Counted from the stretch's first letter, positions 23,873 through 37,286 are shown. The stretch is DNA of 64,000 nucleotides from Cystobasidium ongulense (GCA_022835595.1 BQUP01000003.1:316629-380628); one strand, 5' to 3'. Program-made: numbers and translations. The notes: a model not told the origin generated them from the letters alone.

Positions 23873-26507
23873 ATGGACGGCAGATCCACCTCGCGAGTGA
23901 AGAACAAGGCGCCGTAAGGTTCACCACTAAACCTGTAATGCACAGCCTATACTGAAAATACGTGCTGTCATCTGTCTCTAGCGCGCCCGTTCAGATCACA
24001 GCTGAACAGCTCCTCCGAGAAGCGCAAGAGCGTCAGGAAGCACCTTCGAAAGGACCCAAGCAGCGAGTCGAGGACTATGAAGAGCTCAGCGAGTTCAGAG
24101 GGAGGAAGCGCAAGGAGTTCGAAGAGACGATCCGACGTACAAGAAGGTAAGCTCAGCAGGCGCTCCGTTGTAACGACGACTCAACTCATGTGCATGTTTC
24201 CAGCAATATTACAGCATGGACGAAATATGCCAACTGGGAGGCTGGTCAGAATGAATTCGCAAGGTAGGTATTGAGGTCACCATTCTGCTATGCTGTAGCT
24301 GAACTTGGTCTCTCGTCCCAGATCCCGAAGTGTCTTCGAGCGAGCGTTGGATGTTGACCCGACAGACGTAAAGCTATGGCTCTCATACACAGAGATGGAG
24401 TTGAAGGCCCGTAACGTACAACATGCGCGGAATCTCTTCGACCGCGCTGTCACGCTTCTACCACGAATCAACCAGATCTGGTACAAATACGTCTTCCTAG
24501 AGGAGCTTCTCGGCAATGTGCCTGGTGCCCGCCAGGTATTCGAGCGATGGATGTCGTGGGAACCAGATGAGAAAGCTTGGAGCGCATACATTAAGGTTCG
24601 TTCTCCTTTGCTTTCGTTCAGTAAAACGGTCTGCTCGTGTCTTGCGGAACGCGCTGACATGGTTTGCTCTGTGTGATTCTTAGATGGAGATCCGGTATCA
24701 CGAATACGAAAGGGCTTCCAATGTATACGAGCGCCTGGTAGCATGCCATCCAGAGCCAAAGATCTGGATTAAGTGGGCTAAGTACGAAGAGGATATCCGC
24801 AACAATGTCATCAGAGCAAGAGAAGTATACCAGATGTCGCTAGAATACTTTGGTGCTGGTGAAGGAGGAGTGGAAGAAGAGGAACAGCTAGAGAAGGCAC
24901 AATCGCTCTATAATGCATTTGCAAAATTGGAAATCAGACAAAAAGAATACGAACGTGCCCGTGTGATTTACAAGTACGCCTTAGATCGATTGCCGCGCAG
25001 CAAGAGCGCTGGTCTGTACAGCGCATACACACAATTCGAAAAGCAATTCGGTGACCGAAGTGGTATCGAATCAACTGTGCTTGGAAAACGACGCATCGAG
25101 TACGAAGAAGAGTTGAAGCACACTCCGTACAATTACGATATCTGGATCGACTATTGCAGGCTGGAAGAAGATGCTTTCAGGTCGGAAAGCACGAGTGCTG
25201 CAGAGGGAGGAGCCGACCGTGTGAGAGACACGTATGAAAGAGCTATTGCTCAGCGGCCGCCTAGTAGCGAGAAGCGGCACTGGCGCCGTTACATCTTCCT
25301 ATGGCTCAATGTGAGTATTCAGACCTGATACTTTGGCTATCGATGCTGACTTGCCCTCCTCCCTTCCAGTATGCCCTCTTTGAGGAGCTCGATACGACAG
25401 ATGTTGAACGAGCAAGACAAATATATGAAGCTTGCATCAAGCTCATCCCCCATCAAGAATTCACATTCGCCAAAGTCTGGAGCTTGTACGCTGAATTCGA
25501 AGTCCGCCAACTCAATGTCGATAAGGCAAGGAAACTCCTTGGCCGGGCTATCGGCATGTGTCCCAAGGAGAAACTATTCAAGGACTATATTACACTCGAA
25601 CTGCAATTGCGAGAGTTTGATCGGTGTCGCCAACTTTATCAGAAGTACATCGAAGTAGGTCGCATTCCCCCTCCATCCGACTATCTATATGAAGTTGACT
25701 TGCCTCTCTAGTATGATCCAACCAACGGTACAGCATTCATGAAGTTCGCCGAACTAGAGAAGGAGCTGGGCGACCTGGATCGTGCACGTGCCATCTTCGA
25801 GCTCGCCATCACACAGCCATTGGACATGCCAGAAGTCGTCTGGAAGGCATACATTGACTTTGAATACGACGAAGAAGAATGGGATCGAACACGTGCACTT
25901 TACAAGCGACTATTGGAGCGTACATCACATGTCAAGGTCTGGATATCGTGGGCACAGTTCGAGAGCAATGCAGGAAAGACGATTGCACGAGCGTATAGAG
26001 ATCAAGATGATGATGAAGAAGAGGAGGATGGCGACGACCAAGCTGAGAAGCCAGAGAAGGTCGTCTCGCCGGAAGCAGAAGAGGCTGCTCAACAAGCAGA
26101 GAAGGATGGATTGGCTGCAGCCCGCAAGGTGTTCGAGGACGGCTACAAAGACCTCAAAGCACGCGCTCTCAAACAGGAGCGATTGATCTTGCTGGAAGCC
26201 TGGAAGGCATTAGAGACTGCAGATGGCGACGCCGAATCATTAGCGAAGGTAGAGGCTATGATGCCGAGAGTGGTCAAGAAGCGAAGAGCTGTCGGCGGAG
26301 ATGGCTCGCAGCAGGAAGAGTACTTCGACATGATGTTCCCAGTGAGTTCACTCGTACGCAAATGTAACCGAACTTGGCTTACGATCTGTGCGCAATCAGG
26401 ACGACGAAACCGCCACGCCGGGCGCATCAAAGCTGTTGGCAATGGCTCATCAATGGGCAGCAAAACGTGCTGCTCAAGGAAGCTCGGCGACCAATGGCTC
26501 GAGTTAA
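23873..26507 (+). CDS. CLF1: Pre-mRNA-splicing factor Clf1 (Syf3, Crooked neck)
   Basis: Clf1 is a HAT-repeat scaffold of the Prp19-associated (NTC) complex, needed for spliceosome activation. The N-terminus reads [20 protein letters not shown], the family signature, followed by [13 protein letters not shown] and [12 protein letters not shown]. Repeats of the HAT type (W-x2-Y/W...ARxxFERAL) then run through the protein, for example [26 protein letters not shown] and [15 protein letters not shown]. An acidic insert ([11 protein letters not shown]) sits near residue 560, and a [10 protein letters not shown] motif near the end matches the family. Exons begin at 23873 with a 34-bp first exon and end at 26507. 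About seven introns keep frame, giving roughly 730 residues. Confidence 0.95.
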
Positions 26508-26714
26508 CAAGCTTCTATGTAATTACTGTACTGCTCAGGCAATTTTTGTGTAGGCGTCTAGTTTCAATCGGATGCCGGATATCTGTGCCGAGTGATCACG
26601 GCCGAGCTCCCATGAGCTGGAGCTCCATATGAAGTTGGCTCTTTGTTGCATTTCCTACGCTCAAAACCACGCCTTATGAGTTGACGAGTGTCCTGCACAG
26701 CCTAACTCGTCGTG

Positions 26715-28464
26715 ATGGCTCGCGATGATCTGTCTGTTGATCCTGCACCGAATGTTGCTGTCGAATTGACCGGGGAAGAAGGCAAGGCCAGCGAAGAAGC
26801 CGGTATAGACGAATGTCCCGAGGTGAGTCGGGATGGGAGCTAAAAGAAGCTGAACCGGACTAATTCTTCTTGTTGAAATGCTCAGGGCGGATATGGATGG
26901 TAAGCCATTCTCTACCTTGATTGAATGAAGCTTGCTAATTGCTGAGCCGATCACTCCGATACATAGGGTCGTGGTCGCCTGCATTGCTGCTGTTAATGCT
27001 ACTACCTGGGGCCTCAACACGACGTGAATACTACCCAAACATATGAACCAAGTTGAATTAGCGCTGATGGTACAGCTTTTCTGGTCAGATACGGAGTCTA
27101 CCAGTCTTTCTATCTCCAGCATAATTACTTCACTGGTGGCTCACCTCTAAGGTATGCCTTCGTTGGCGGGCTATCGGTAGGGACGGCTTTCATACTGGCT
27201 CCGATTGCGAATTACATGTCCAAAAGGTTCACATTTCGGGTTCCTATGCTTCTAGGTACGCTGCATATCGAAAATTATAGAAGTCACATGACCTTAGGCT
27301 AACTGCTTCAAGCAGGTATTGTTTGCGCTACACTCGGCCAAGCCCTTGCCGGTATCAGTACAGACTATGGAATGCTCGTTGGCTTCCAAGGTGTGGTCTT
27401 TGGTCTAGGCTTGGGCCTTGTAAGGAAACCTCGGAGAATGCTGGACTTCTCGTTTGGCTAATTTCCTTGTTGAATTGATTCAGACTTTAGTTCCCTGCCA
27501 GCCTCTACTAGCACATTGGTTTGACAAACGCTTAGCACTCGCTCAAGGTCTATCCAATGCCGGAAGTGGTGTCGGAGGATTGGTATTCTCTAATACCACC
27601 CGTTTGGCCATTGAAACCGTGGGCTTGAAATACTCCCTCGTCATCAATGGGTTGATTTCCCTTTGTGTGCTGACGCCCGCCGTCATATTGATGCGAGGTA
27701 CGTGGCTTACTGTAATGTACGCAGTCTGTCGCTGACGGTCTCAGCAGGGAGGGTAAAGAAACTCAACGCGAAATCGGAACCATTGCAAACTCACTATCTG
27801 TGGCATCCAGGCTTCCTATGGGTTTGGCTGCAAGGCATGTTCGCGAGTAAGTCCTTTATAAACCATCACCAGAACTCTGCTCATTCTCTACTCTTCAGTG
27901 ATGGGCTTCTTCATCACAGTCTTTTCTCTCGCCTCTTACGCTAGTGACGCGCTAGGGCTGTCACAAACGAAAGCAGCTGCTTTGCAGTCCATACTCAGCG
28001 CAGGGCAGATGTTTGGGAGACCAATGGTGGGCCTTGGACTCGACTACGCAGGCCGCATCAACACAACAATCATCATCCACTTCTTATCCGGTCTGAGTTG
28101 CTTCGCATTCTGGCTGCCGTCCCGATCTTTTGGCCTCTTGGCTGTCTTTGCCATTACCATCGGAGGTCTTGGGGGTACGGTCTGGGGTGCAACACCTCCA
28201 ATAGCTCAGAGCGTCATAGGAACGCAGCATTTGGCATCGGCTTTAGGTGTATACTGGGTCATAGTAGCTGCCCCAGCTTGTATGGCGAGCCCTATCGCTA
28301 TCTCGCTACTGGACAGACTACAGGGCGATGCGCCCACAAGGACGGCAGAGACCTATCAAGCATCCATAGCGCTGTGTGGAGTGTTCTACATCATGGCCGG
28401 ACTGGTAGCTATTGGTGCTAAGCATTATGTGCAGGGAAATTGGCGCATCATGCAAAAGGCTTAG
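26715..28464 (+). CDS. Monocarboxylate-type MFS transporter, copy 1
   Basis: This is a 12-helix major facilitator of the monocarboxylate permease (MCT) family. The start at 26715 gives an acidic N-terminal tail, then the MCT signature D-G-G-x-G-W split by an intron (PEGGYGW, then VVVACIAAVNATTWG). Helices follow: FVGGLSVGTAFILAPIANYM, LVGFQGVVFGLGLGL and LAQGLSNAGSGVGGLVF, and then a central loop. The second half carries MGFFITVFSLASYASDALGL, GQMFGRPMVGLGLDYAGR and FGLLAVFAITIGGLGGTVWG. The last helix is IALCGVFYIMAGLVAIGA. Seven short introns keep frame, and the gene looks intact. Fungal members range from pyruvate/lactate transporters to plasma-membrane orphan carriers such as Mch proteins, so the substrate is open. 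A paralogue lies 227 bp downstream. Confidence 0.87.
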
Positions 28465-28691
28465 CAAGTAACATCGAAACAGTGCATCACACTCCAATTG
28501 TAAATGTAGCAACGCAACACATCAGCATAGTGAAAATATTGGATTGGTACTTGCCTGCGAAGGTGGCAATTAGTGTCTCGTGACTTACGAAATGAGTGGG
28601 GGTGTAACCGTAATAGAAGTGATTTCTGTCAAAAAATCAGAGGACGAGTCTTGCAGCTTCCGTCTTCACCAGACCGGCAGTATAGAGCATC

Positions 28692-30671
28692 ATGTCGACG
28701 CGCTCTGAAGATCGTCACGAAGACAAGCTGTCATGCGAAGAACCTTCTTATCCTCCTTTTGCGCGAGCTCTCACATCGTCGGGGCCGCTGGAGTTACCGA
28801 CAGGCTTCTCTTCGCCTTCAACACCGAGAGCATTGACGCCATTTTCTCGAGATGACCAAGAAGTCATCTTTGCCCTGCCACCAGTTGACACTGGCTACGC
28901 CTGGGTCTTTCTGACTGCAGCTTTCTTTATCGGTAAGTGTCGTGATCGAGGAAGCTGTCGGTAGCCACAAGCTTGAGGAATTCGTACTGACGCTGCTTCA
29001 CAGAAATGCTGGCTTTTGGGTACGGATTACATGCCTCACCGACGTATATCCAGCTGAACAGTCCTAATTGTCCAGCTATACCTTTTCAATCGGTATCTTT
29101 ACGGAATACTGGCGCTCCACACTATTTCCTGGACCCGAAAATGCGTTGATACTCACCCTAGCCGCAACCGTACAAAGCGGGCTCATGTATGACTCTTTTT
29201 CTCTATCATGACTCATCCACTGATATGCAAGTACCAGGTACATATCGGCAATTTTGATAACGCCCTCAATTACGAGATATCCAGAATACAGAGCAGCTGT
29301 CCAGCATGTGGGGTGCTTAATTTCGGCTGTGGGTATCCTATTATCGGGTTATGTCACTAAGCCATGGCATCTAGTCGTGACGAGCGGGTTCCTGTACCCA
29401 GTGGGAGGTGCTATGGTCTACCTTCCTGCGGCAACGTTGCTTTTCGGTATGCCTTGTTCGCTATCCAGCTGCTGTCACATAGCTGATTCATGTAGGGAGA
29501 AAAGAATGGTTCCAGCTCAAAAGAGGCATGAGTAACGGTATTATGTATTGTAAGAAGAGCTTGCACGCGTGCACCCGGAATACAGGCTGATACGGTTAGA
29601 TCCTCGCAGCCGGCGCTGGTGAGCAGCCAAAAATCTGGTTGAGAAGGGACCAGGCTGAGAGATGCCATCAATACTAGGCCTAGGAGGGGTGGTGTTCCCC
29701 TTCATTATGCAGGCGCTCCTGCAACGTTTTAGCTATAAAGCCGCTACCACAGCTCTGGTAGGCGTTTGTCGACATTTGGGTGCACCGGTTATGGTGACTT
29801 GACACCTTCCGCTTTCTACTAGGCAATCGGGTACGGTGTACTTACAACGATCGCAGTGCATTACATTCGCCCGCGTGTGCCAGTTGGAAGACGCGCTCAC
29901 AGACCAGAAGGAATCGTTGCAAATCGACGTAATAGAATCCCTCTGACGTTCTTCAAGCAGAGCTCATTTTGGGCATTTGGGGCGACAGTTGTCTTGACCA
30001 GCTTGGGATCATTCCTACCTTCCATTTACCTACCATCATATGCAGTGGACATTGGGCTGTCGAAAAATACGGGCACCATCCTCCTAGTGGTAATGAACAG
30101 TGAGTTCACACTAAAGAGCTTTCAGCCCAACAACATCAGCTTAAGAGCTTCATGTTGCAGTGGCTTCTGTCGTTGGCACTCTCCTCATAGGTTATTTGAG
30201 CGACAGATTGCCGCTCAAGCTCGTAGTCTTCATGACTTGCATGGGAGCGTCACTTTCCGCTTTCTTATTATTCGGCTTCGCACACAATCTCCCAGTGTTG
30301 TGCTTGTTCGCCATCACATGGGGCTTCTTCGGGCTCGGATTCACTAGCTTGTGGACCCGCATAATCACCGTCATCGCAAAAGGTGACCCGATCTCACCTC
30401 CCACGATTTTTGGAGTACTCTTTATGGTTCGCGGAATCTGTAACGTTCTATCTGGACCCATATCGAGCTTCTTACTACAGGGAGCTGCGCTACCTGATGC
30501 GCGTTTTGGGTATGGCGTGAAGGACTACGTAAGTGTCTGGGCGTCTTGGTTTTTGCTTTCTTCTGGAAATGCTGATTCTTCTGGACTTCCACATCACAGG
30601 GAGGTCTTATCCTTTTTATTGGCGCTACCAATGTGGCTGGCAGCATTGCTGGTATCCTGTATAAAGACTAG
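28692..30671 (+). CDS. Monocarboxylate-type MFS transporter, copy 2
   Basis: This is a second MCT-family permease in tandem with the one upstream. A Ser/Pro-rich cytosolic N-terminus leads to PPVDTGYAWVFLTAAFFI, an atypical form of the family signature with the first Gly replaced by Thr. The inferred exons give FSIGIFTEYWRSTLFPG, ISAILITPSITRYPE, GYVTKPWHLVVTSGFLYPVGGAM and FQLKRGMSNGI, then LGGVVFPFIMQALLQRF. The C-terminal half has FWAFGATVVLTSLGSFLP, SVVGTLLIGYLSDRLPLK, FGFAHNLPVLCLFAITWGFF and MVRGICNVLSGPISSFLL, and ends GSIAGILYKD. Exons are short, at least nine, and several introns are under 70 bp. The copy is clearly diverged from its neighbour, so duplication is old or they were recruited separately. 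Confidence 0.8.
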
Positions 30672-31167
30672 AATATATGAACGGACAGTAAAATGTGTGC
30701 GAGACCCTGTTCATGGCTGCGGCACATTTCAGTTCGCATCTTTCGCGGCAAAGTGGGCTGGTAGTCGTAGTTCTCCACTGAGGGGCATTTGATATTGTCA
30801 CCTTGTCTGTGTCTTTGCATATGTCAGGTTTTGATTGGTAGGATCGAAAGCGACATACACGTATGTTGTCAAAGGACTTGGGACTTCAAAGCTTCGATCG
30901 CCTGTTAGTCTTGCATGAATACCCAAGGGACGCGTCCTCACTCCACTCCTTCAAGATCATCTGTACTTTGTGACCAGATAGATCTCATTCGTACCGTTCT
31001 CAGTGTCTCCAACGTTTCCCGCTCATCCATATACTCAATTGTCCTGAGGTCGCTCAATTACGACGCTTGGATGCTGCTGCGACCCGACCATTAACACCCG
31101 GTAGCAACGGTATTTGGATATATCCCAGCGAATACCAGAACCATCTCCTCGCGTATAGATAGTTCAG
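30672..31167. other. Intergenic, MFS transporter to DUF3684 gene
   Basis: This is 3' flank and promoter between plus-strand genes. No coding potential or repeat was found. Confidence 0.5.
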
Positions 31168-34100
31168 ATGGACGCCAACGATGAAGTACAACGAGCTCTC
31201 GCCTCGGGCTACGAGGAGGCTGTGGAAGTGAACCAGCGTGGCCTGATAGAGAAGATCCTTGCCCGGTATTCTGGAGATTACACAGTCTTCAGAGAACTCC
31301 TTCAGAATGCAGACGATGCACAGGCATCAGTGAGTGCCATCAAAGTATAATACTCGCCGCCAAATCTCAACTAGTCTGACGCCACTATCAATGCTGGCCA
31401 CGTAGCTTCTCTCTGAAGGTCTATATTGATCTGGCATTGATCGCTTTCGCCTCACTGGCGAGAATAATGGTCGCTTATACTCGCAGTTTCAGCAATAGCG
31501 ACCATCCTTCTTGCAGTGGAGGGGTCGGTCAAGCCAGATCAATATAGACTTTGAGAGAGCGGCCACGTTTGCCAGCGCGATTGTTAAACAGACTGTACAA
31601 ATTCATTTCATATCCAGTGTTCCTTCAAGTTCCCTGCAGGCTTTGAAAACCACGCCAATTTCGCGCATCATTGTCAAGAACGATGGAATCGTTTTCCGTG
31701 AAGAGGATTGGCGGCGGTTAAAGACTGTAGCGGACGGCCAGCCTGACTCGGAGAAGATTGGGGCGTTTGGCGTGGGCTTCTACTCCATTTGGTCACTCTC
31801 CGACGAGCCACTTGTTGTCTCTGGCGATCAGATGATGCTGTTCTTCTGGAAAGGTCAACAGCTGGCAGTCAAAAGAGCCAAGAATCCCCGTAGTGAAGAT
31901 GGAGTTGCTTCTAATGGCAGGCCATGGTCGTCCATTACCATGCCATGCAGATCTCCTGAACCCATGCCAGACCCAGCAACTTTCAGCAAATTTCTAGCAA
32001 CAGCTCTTCCTTTCACCAGTAGCATAACCTCAATGTCGCTGCATTTTGATAGTGTCGAACTCTGCCGTATTGAGAAACGGCCAGCTCCGGCGCGACCACT
32101 CTCCATACCTCATCACACGAACGTCAGAACCCCTGGCAGGATGATGCAACTGACAAGTCTCGAGGAAGCTCCACTTCAACTTACGTGTACTGCAAAGCGA
32201 ATCACCCTGAACTCGACTGTCGCGAAGGCGAAGTCTATCACTCAAGTAGTCAAGCAAAGCTTCGCTACGAAATTCTTGAGTTTCGCCACGTCCAGTGTCA
32301 AAACACCCGAGCCAGTGCAGACGCCTGAGCCTAGCTCTACAGAAAAGGATCCAAACGAAGAGCTATCGGCTTCGCTTTTCCTTCGTATAGTGACAAGTCA
32401 AGCGAAACTTACAGCGAGTCCAACAATTGTAGCAGAAATTGAACGAAGTACCAAGAAGCCTCCACCTCCAACATGCCGTTTGCGCGTATTGTACTCATCT
32501 AAAGAAGAAGCAGACGCGAGTCAGTCTGAAAGCGGAACAGACACTTCCGTACAGACTCTTTTTAGTCAATTGACTTCAGATTTAAAGACACAGGGGAGGG
32601 TGAGAGAAAGAAGGCCCACCAGCTACTAGCTAAACGGACTGCTAACTGATGCACTTCCTCTAGATATACATAGGTTTCCCACTGTTCCAGACGACAGGAT
32701 GCGCTTCAGCCATCTCTGGGCGTTTCATACCAACTGTCGAAAGAGAGCAGATAGATTTACAAGCCAAAGGCATTGCAGATTATAACCGCGAACTCTTGGC
32801 TATTTCGGGGATCACTTGTCGCATAATCTACGACAATGAGATGCAGGACCTCGCCCGCCGCTGGAAAGCAATTACTGGCGACGATAACGACGCAAAAGCT
32901 GTCGTATATGCCGCCTCATCGCACCTTATGCAAAACTTTACTTTCTATCAATCTACTCCGATTGCGGAAGTTGGCCGGCTCGTCCAAAACAGTTTCTTCG
33001 CAAGCAACACGCGCGAATTCCTGCTCATCAGTACTCAGGGAGTACACTCGTCTTCCAAAGTCCGACTTCCGGTATCGGAACTCTCATTCCTGTCGGGCTT
33101 GGCTACAATCCCAGACTCTATCGCCAAGAATACCGGTCTCCTGTTGGATCAGCTACAAGACAGGAATTTGCTGCAGACCGTGACTATCGACGACGTCATT
33201 TCACAGCTCAATGCAAAGCCTTTGGGCATTCCGGAAGCAACGTCAGCCATACAATGGTGGATAGGGTTAGCTGGTAACTTGCAATATGATGCTCGCCTAA
33301 TGCCGAGATTCAGGGATGCTTTGGTCATTACTGTCCCAGCGGAGGGTGCAAATGGTATAGATCAGGTGGTGCCAATGTCAACCGTCAAGTCCTACCTGAA
33401 CCCAAAGACCGTCCCTCCCGATCTGCCACTTCCCCCTCAAATGCTACCGGTATGTTCTCTCATGAAGTTGCTGGTACAATATGCTAACTAGACTCTTTTA
33501 GTACGCTATCTCGAAAACCAGTCCGTGGCAGGATCTGCAGCGAGTCTTTGGTATAGCCGAGCTCACTGTGCAAGACTGGATGCGCTATCTCACTTCTGCT
33601 AGTATACTGAGCACAGTGGAAACGAGCATAACACTGTGTCCTGCCTTTGCGGAGCGCGTCCTGGGCGTTCTGAGCAAGATTTGGATGAATTTGCGGACAG
33701 ACCAATCTTCGCAAATTGTCTCCATGCTGAAAAGTCTTGCTTGTGTACCTACGAAAAAGGGCATGGTGACTCCGACTGAGGCATATTTGCCTAAAGTCAC
33801 GCTATTTGAAGATTGTATGTCGAAGCGGAATTCAAATAGTCCTTTCAACGCTAACTATGTCTTCAGTACCTATCACGATTATACAGGCTAAGGGCAGTAT
33901 GGAGAAGCTTCTAAAGGCTCTAGGTGTGCGAGATCACGTCGATCTTCAGCTCGTCTTCTCGCGCTTGCTTGGCGCCGGGAGCTGGGATCAGGAACAAGTA
34001 GTAAGTGTCGCTTCACGCGGACTTTATACGCTGACTGACGCCTTTTATAGACCAAATACCTAGTGGCTGTTGCGGATACTTTGTCGGCAGAAGAGATGGA

Positions 34101-37100
34101 CAAATTGAAGAAGACTGCTTGGCTGACAAAGGAGGAGCCAGCTGACACTCCGAAAGTTGAGCATGGACAACGTCCCACTCGCTTCAAAGCTAGCGCTTTA
34201 TACGAACCCAATGAGGCTCACCGACGATTGAGTGTCCCGATAGTCGCCTGGACAGCCGGAAAATGGCGTCCTCATTCCGACGAAGCCAAGCTCTTGTTTC
34301 GTATGGGTCTCAAACGCTACCCGGCAGTTGAAGACATCCTGATCATGGCTTCTGATCACACGGTCCCTGAACGCAAGGCTTACGCTCTAAGCTACTTCCT
34401 AGAGCATTTCGATGCACAGTATGCGTTGTCCTACTCTCCTGCAAAGCAAAATCTACCATTCGTGCCTGTTATCAAAGGCGGCCAGAAAGATTCAGCAAAG
34501 CCTACAGAGTCGTATAGTTCAGCTGGGGCCGGCATTATGGGCTTTGCAGTACTGGATCCTCAATACCAGATGCAGGCTAGCAAATTTAAGCTCGCGGCCG
34601 ACCCACCTACAAGCGCTTTGATAAAAAAGCTCCTGAGTTCGCCCCCTGGAACCTACAATGATGCTTGTCCCATGTTCGCTTATCTGGCCAGTCAGGCATC
34701 CAGTAAGTGCATGATGATAAAGTTGTTCAGCAAATTGCTGGACTGTCGCGAAGCTGCCAAAGAGCCTGTTGCTGATAGATCACCACTCAGAATTTACAGC
34801 TGCGGATCACAATGCACTCGCCTTTGCGACAATTATTCCCGTTCAGCAACCCGGCACCAACATCTGGAGTTTAGCCTTCCCTCAATCGGTATACTTCCAG
34901 ACAAGTGACAGCAGCATACCAGAAGAATTTCGAAGCTTGTTCACCTACGTAGACTATGGCAGCACTGCGAATATGTTCCTTCTTCAAATAGGCGTGCGCA
35001 ACGAGCCCACTACTGTGGAACTGTCCGTTCTTCGTTTATCTTTGTATACCACAATTTACTGACGGAATTCTACTCTCATGTCCAGAACTCAAATGCTGCT
35101 TAATGACCCAAGACGCTTCCTTACTCTGTCGGGCTCTGCCGATCGCTACATCACTTTGCTACGCCAAGTTGCGGCGCAATCTGGCACTTTCCCGAACAAT
35201 CTCCGTAAGAAGCTGCAAGACACTCCCTTCCTGCTAGGTTACGAGCGCGTGCGCTCGGCCGAAGCCAGTCGTAAAATCTCTGCTTCAGTAAGCACAGACG
35301 AAGACGAAGAGGAGGAAGAAGGACTTCTGCAGTATAGGCTCTCAGTCGCAAGCGATATAGTTATAGTGGACGACACAACACTCGTCAACGACTTTCGAGA
35401 GCATATACTCACATGTCCTCAAGACGATATGATCGAAGCTTTCGTCGAGGTGCGTGAAGTCCAGGCAGACTGGCTTGATTCTACCATGCTAAAATCTTAA
35501 TTATAGAGCCTTGGCGGCAAGCGGATCAGTAGGCTAGTCTCCACTACATACTCATCTACTACAATTCCGGAAACCGCAAACGCTCGAGCCAAGAGCCTTA
35601 GTAAGCTCATCTTAGAGGTAAACTTGATTCGACCAGGTTCGGTCGATAACAATCTAACGCTTTTTCTTTCAGCGTGTCGTGCTGTTCTTACACGAACGTC
35701 CCGAGGCTAGCAAGGATGTTCGCCTTTCCGAATCTTGGCTCAAAAAGAACCTACAGGTCCGCGAAGTGTCTCGCATAGAGCGCCAGCGGAGCTTAGTCTT
35801 TGGCCCCAGCCGCTTCGTGAGAAGCAGTCCTGCATCTGCCGCAGCGACGATGGAGAAGTCGATTCTCCTTCTGCGAGTATCAGCTGCTTTCCAAGACCTC
35901 GATTACTACGAAGTTGCTGCTGCTCTCACAAGGCTCATTCTCGCCAAGCAGAAAATTCACGATACACTGTTGTTTATGACCCTCCTTCAAACATCTCTGC
36001 GGGACCTGAAAAGACGAGGATTTAATGTAGACAAAATCATGAACGCTAGGAAGGCCGAACTGGAACAATTCGAGCGGAAGGAACGAGAAGCGCGGATGGA
36101 AGCTGAAAGACAAAGAATCGCCGGTATTCATGATCGCAAGCCGCTGCCACCAGGTAGGTCTCAGCATTTCGTGGATTATGCATCGCATTGCCTGACATCT
36201 CAATCCAGCATACGAAGAAAAGCACAATGTGATTGACCCACAATCAAGTGGCACTGTCCCCCAACCATCCAGCCCACCGCCAGCGCTGCCGCCGACCACT
36301 TCGAAGGGGTTGTTCAATACTTTCAGACAAAAAATGCGGGGGCATCCGATGATGCCTACAACACCTACCGGGGCCGGCGAAAAGCACGGCACTCAAGCTA
36401 TAGAGTCCACACCTCTGCTCAAGGATGGGCATCTGCGTACCGGGTCGGCTCAGAGCGAGCGTCTGGACCAAGACGGTGAGGTAACGCGTTACTTGGTTAT
36501 ATAGAGCGAGCCTGACAGATCGGTCTCCGTAGTCACCCCTCAAGCTAACATCAGCACCAATGTCATTCGAGCCATTGCTGCTTCGCGACCGGATCGGTCA
36601 GGCAACATAACAAGTCAAGTTGACACGAAGGAGGTCAAGGAGTCCGGTTCCTACTGTGACAGTACTCCAGCAAACGAGCTAGATTATGTCACGGACGTGG
36701 CTGGCTTGCGCTTCTACATTAGCCGCAACGTCGAGCCAGATGAGAACATTCTGCAAAATCACGGCGAGGCTCTGAAGCAGTACGCTACATCTGTAGTGAA
36801 GCCAGTCGGAAAGTGAGTCTTTCTTGAATCTGACTTTCTGCCTGGCTCGCTCGCCAGCAGGCTCGGGCCTTGTATGTTTTTGCCGTAGCTAATGATGATC
36901 TATTGTAGCATTTTCAATATCGACCCCAAAGCTCTACACATCTTTTACGACGGGTCGGGTCCTTTGATCGCCTTCAATAGATCTGGCAGCATCTTCTTCA
37001 ACTTCAGATTCCACCTTGCTTGGCACGGAGAAGAGGTCAATCAGGGCAATTACGAAGGTGCTCTTATATCAACCTATTTCTCAATGGCCCACGAAGTAGG

Positions 37101-37286
37101 TTTGCTTCAGCTTAACGTTCTCTTGTGTCATGCTGAGCTTACTCGACGTTGTTCCCTCAGCTTGCTCACAACCTAGTTCTTCCTCATAATTCGGAGCACT
37201 CGTTCTATACCTCCCAAATAGCGCAGACATTTTTCATCCGCATGGCTTCTCACATCGCATCCCTTCACCCAAACTCAGAAGTTTAG
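31168..37286 (+). CDS. Sacsin/HSP90-like ATPase with DUF3684
   Basis: This is a very long fungal protein with an N-terminal Bergerat-fold ATP-binding domain of the Sacsin/HSP90 type, followed by the DUF3684 region. Its role is not established. The N-box ELLQNADDA lies in exon 1 (31168-31329). In exon 2, SRIIVKNDGIVFREEDW is followed by the G-box EKIGAFGVGFYSIWSLSDE, close to HSP90. Downstream come family-like blocks: YIGFPLFQTTGC, FIPTVEREQIDL, and at the C-terminus GLRFYISRNVEPDENI, FNIDPKALHIFYDGSG and LAHNLVLPHNSEHSFY. About a dozen exons run to the stop at 37284-37286, and all keep frame. The total is about 1,750 residues. The first intron contains a near-perfect inverted repeat (listed separately). 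Whether it acts as a chaperone, as Sacsin is thought to, is inference. Confidence 0.8.
31409..31559. repeat. Foldback inverted repeat in intron 1
   Basis: A 17-bp perfect inverted repeat, 31419-31435 (GTCTATATTGATCTGGC) against 31533-31549, is flanked outward by a matching CTCTCT/AGAGAG. An inner perfect 9-bp pair (31467-31475 against 31497-31505, ATGGTCGCT) has almost the same centre, and the stretches between also pair loosely. The whole is therefore one imperfect hairpin of about 150 bp centred near 31485. The right arm contains the inferred 3' splice acceptor (CCAG, ending 31537) and the first codons of exon 2. No target-site duplication or transposase is evident. Confidence 0.8.
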
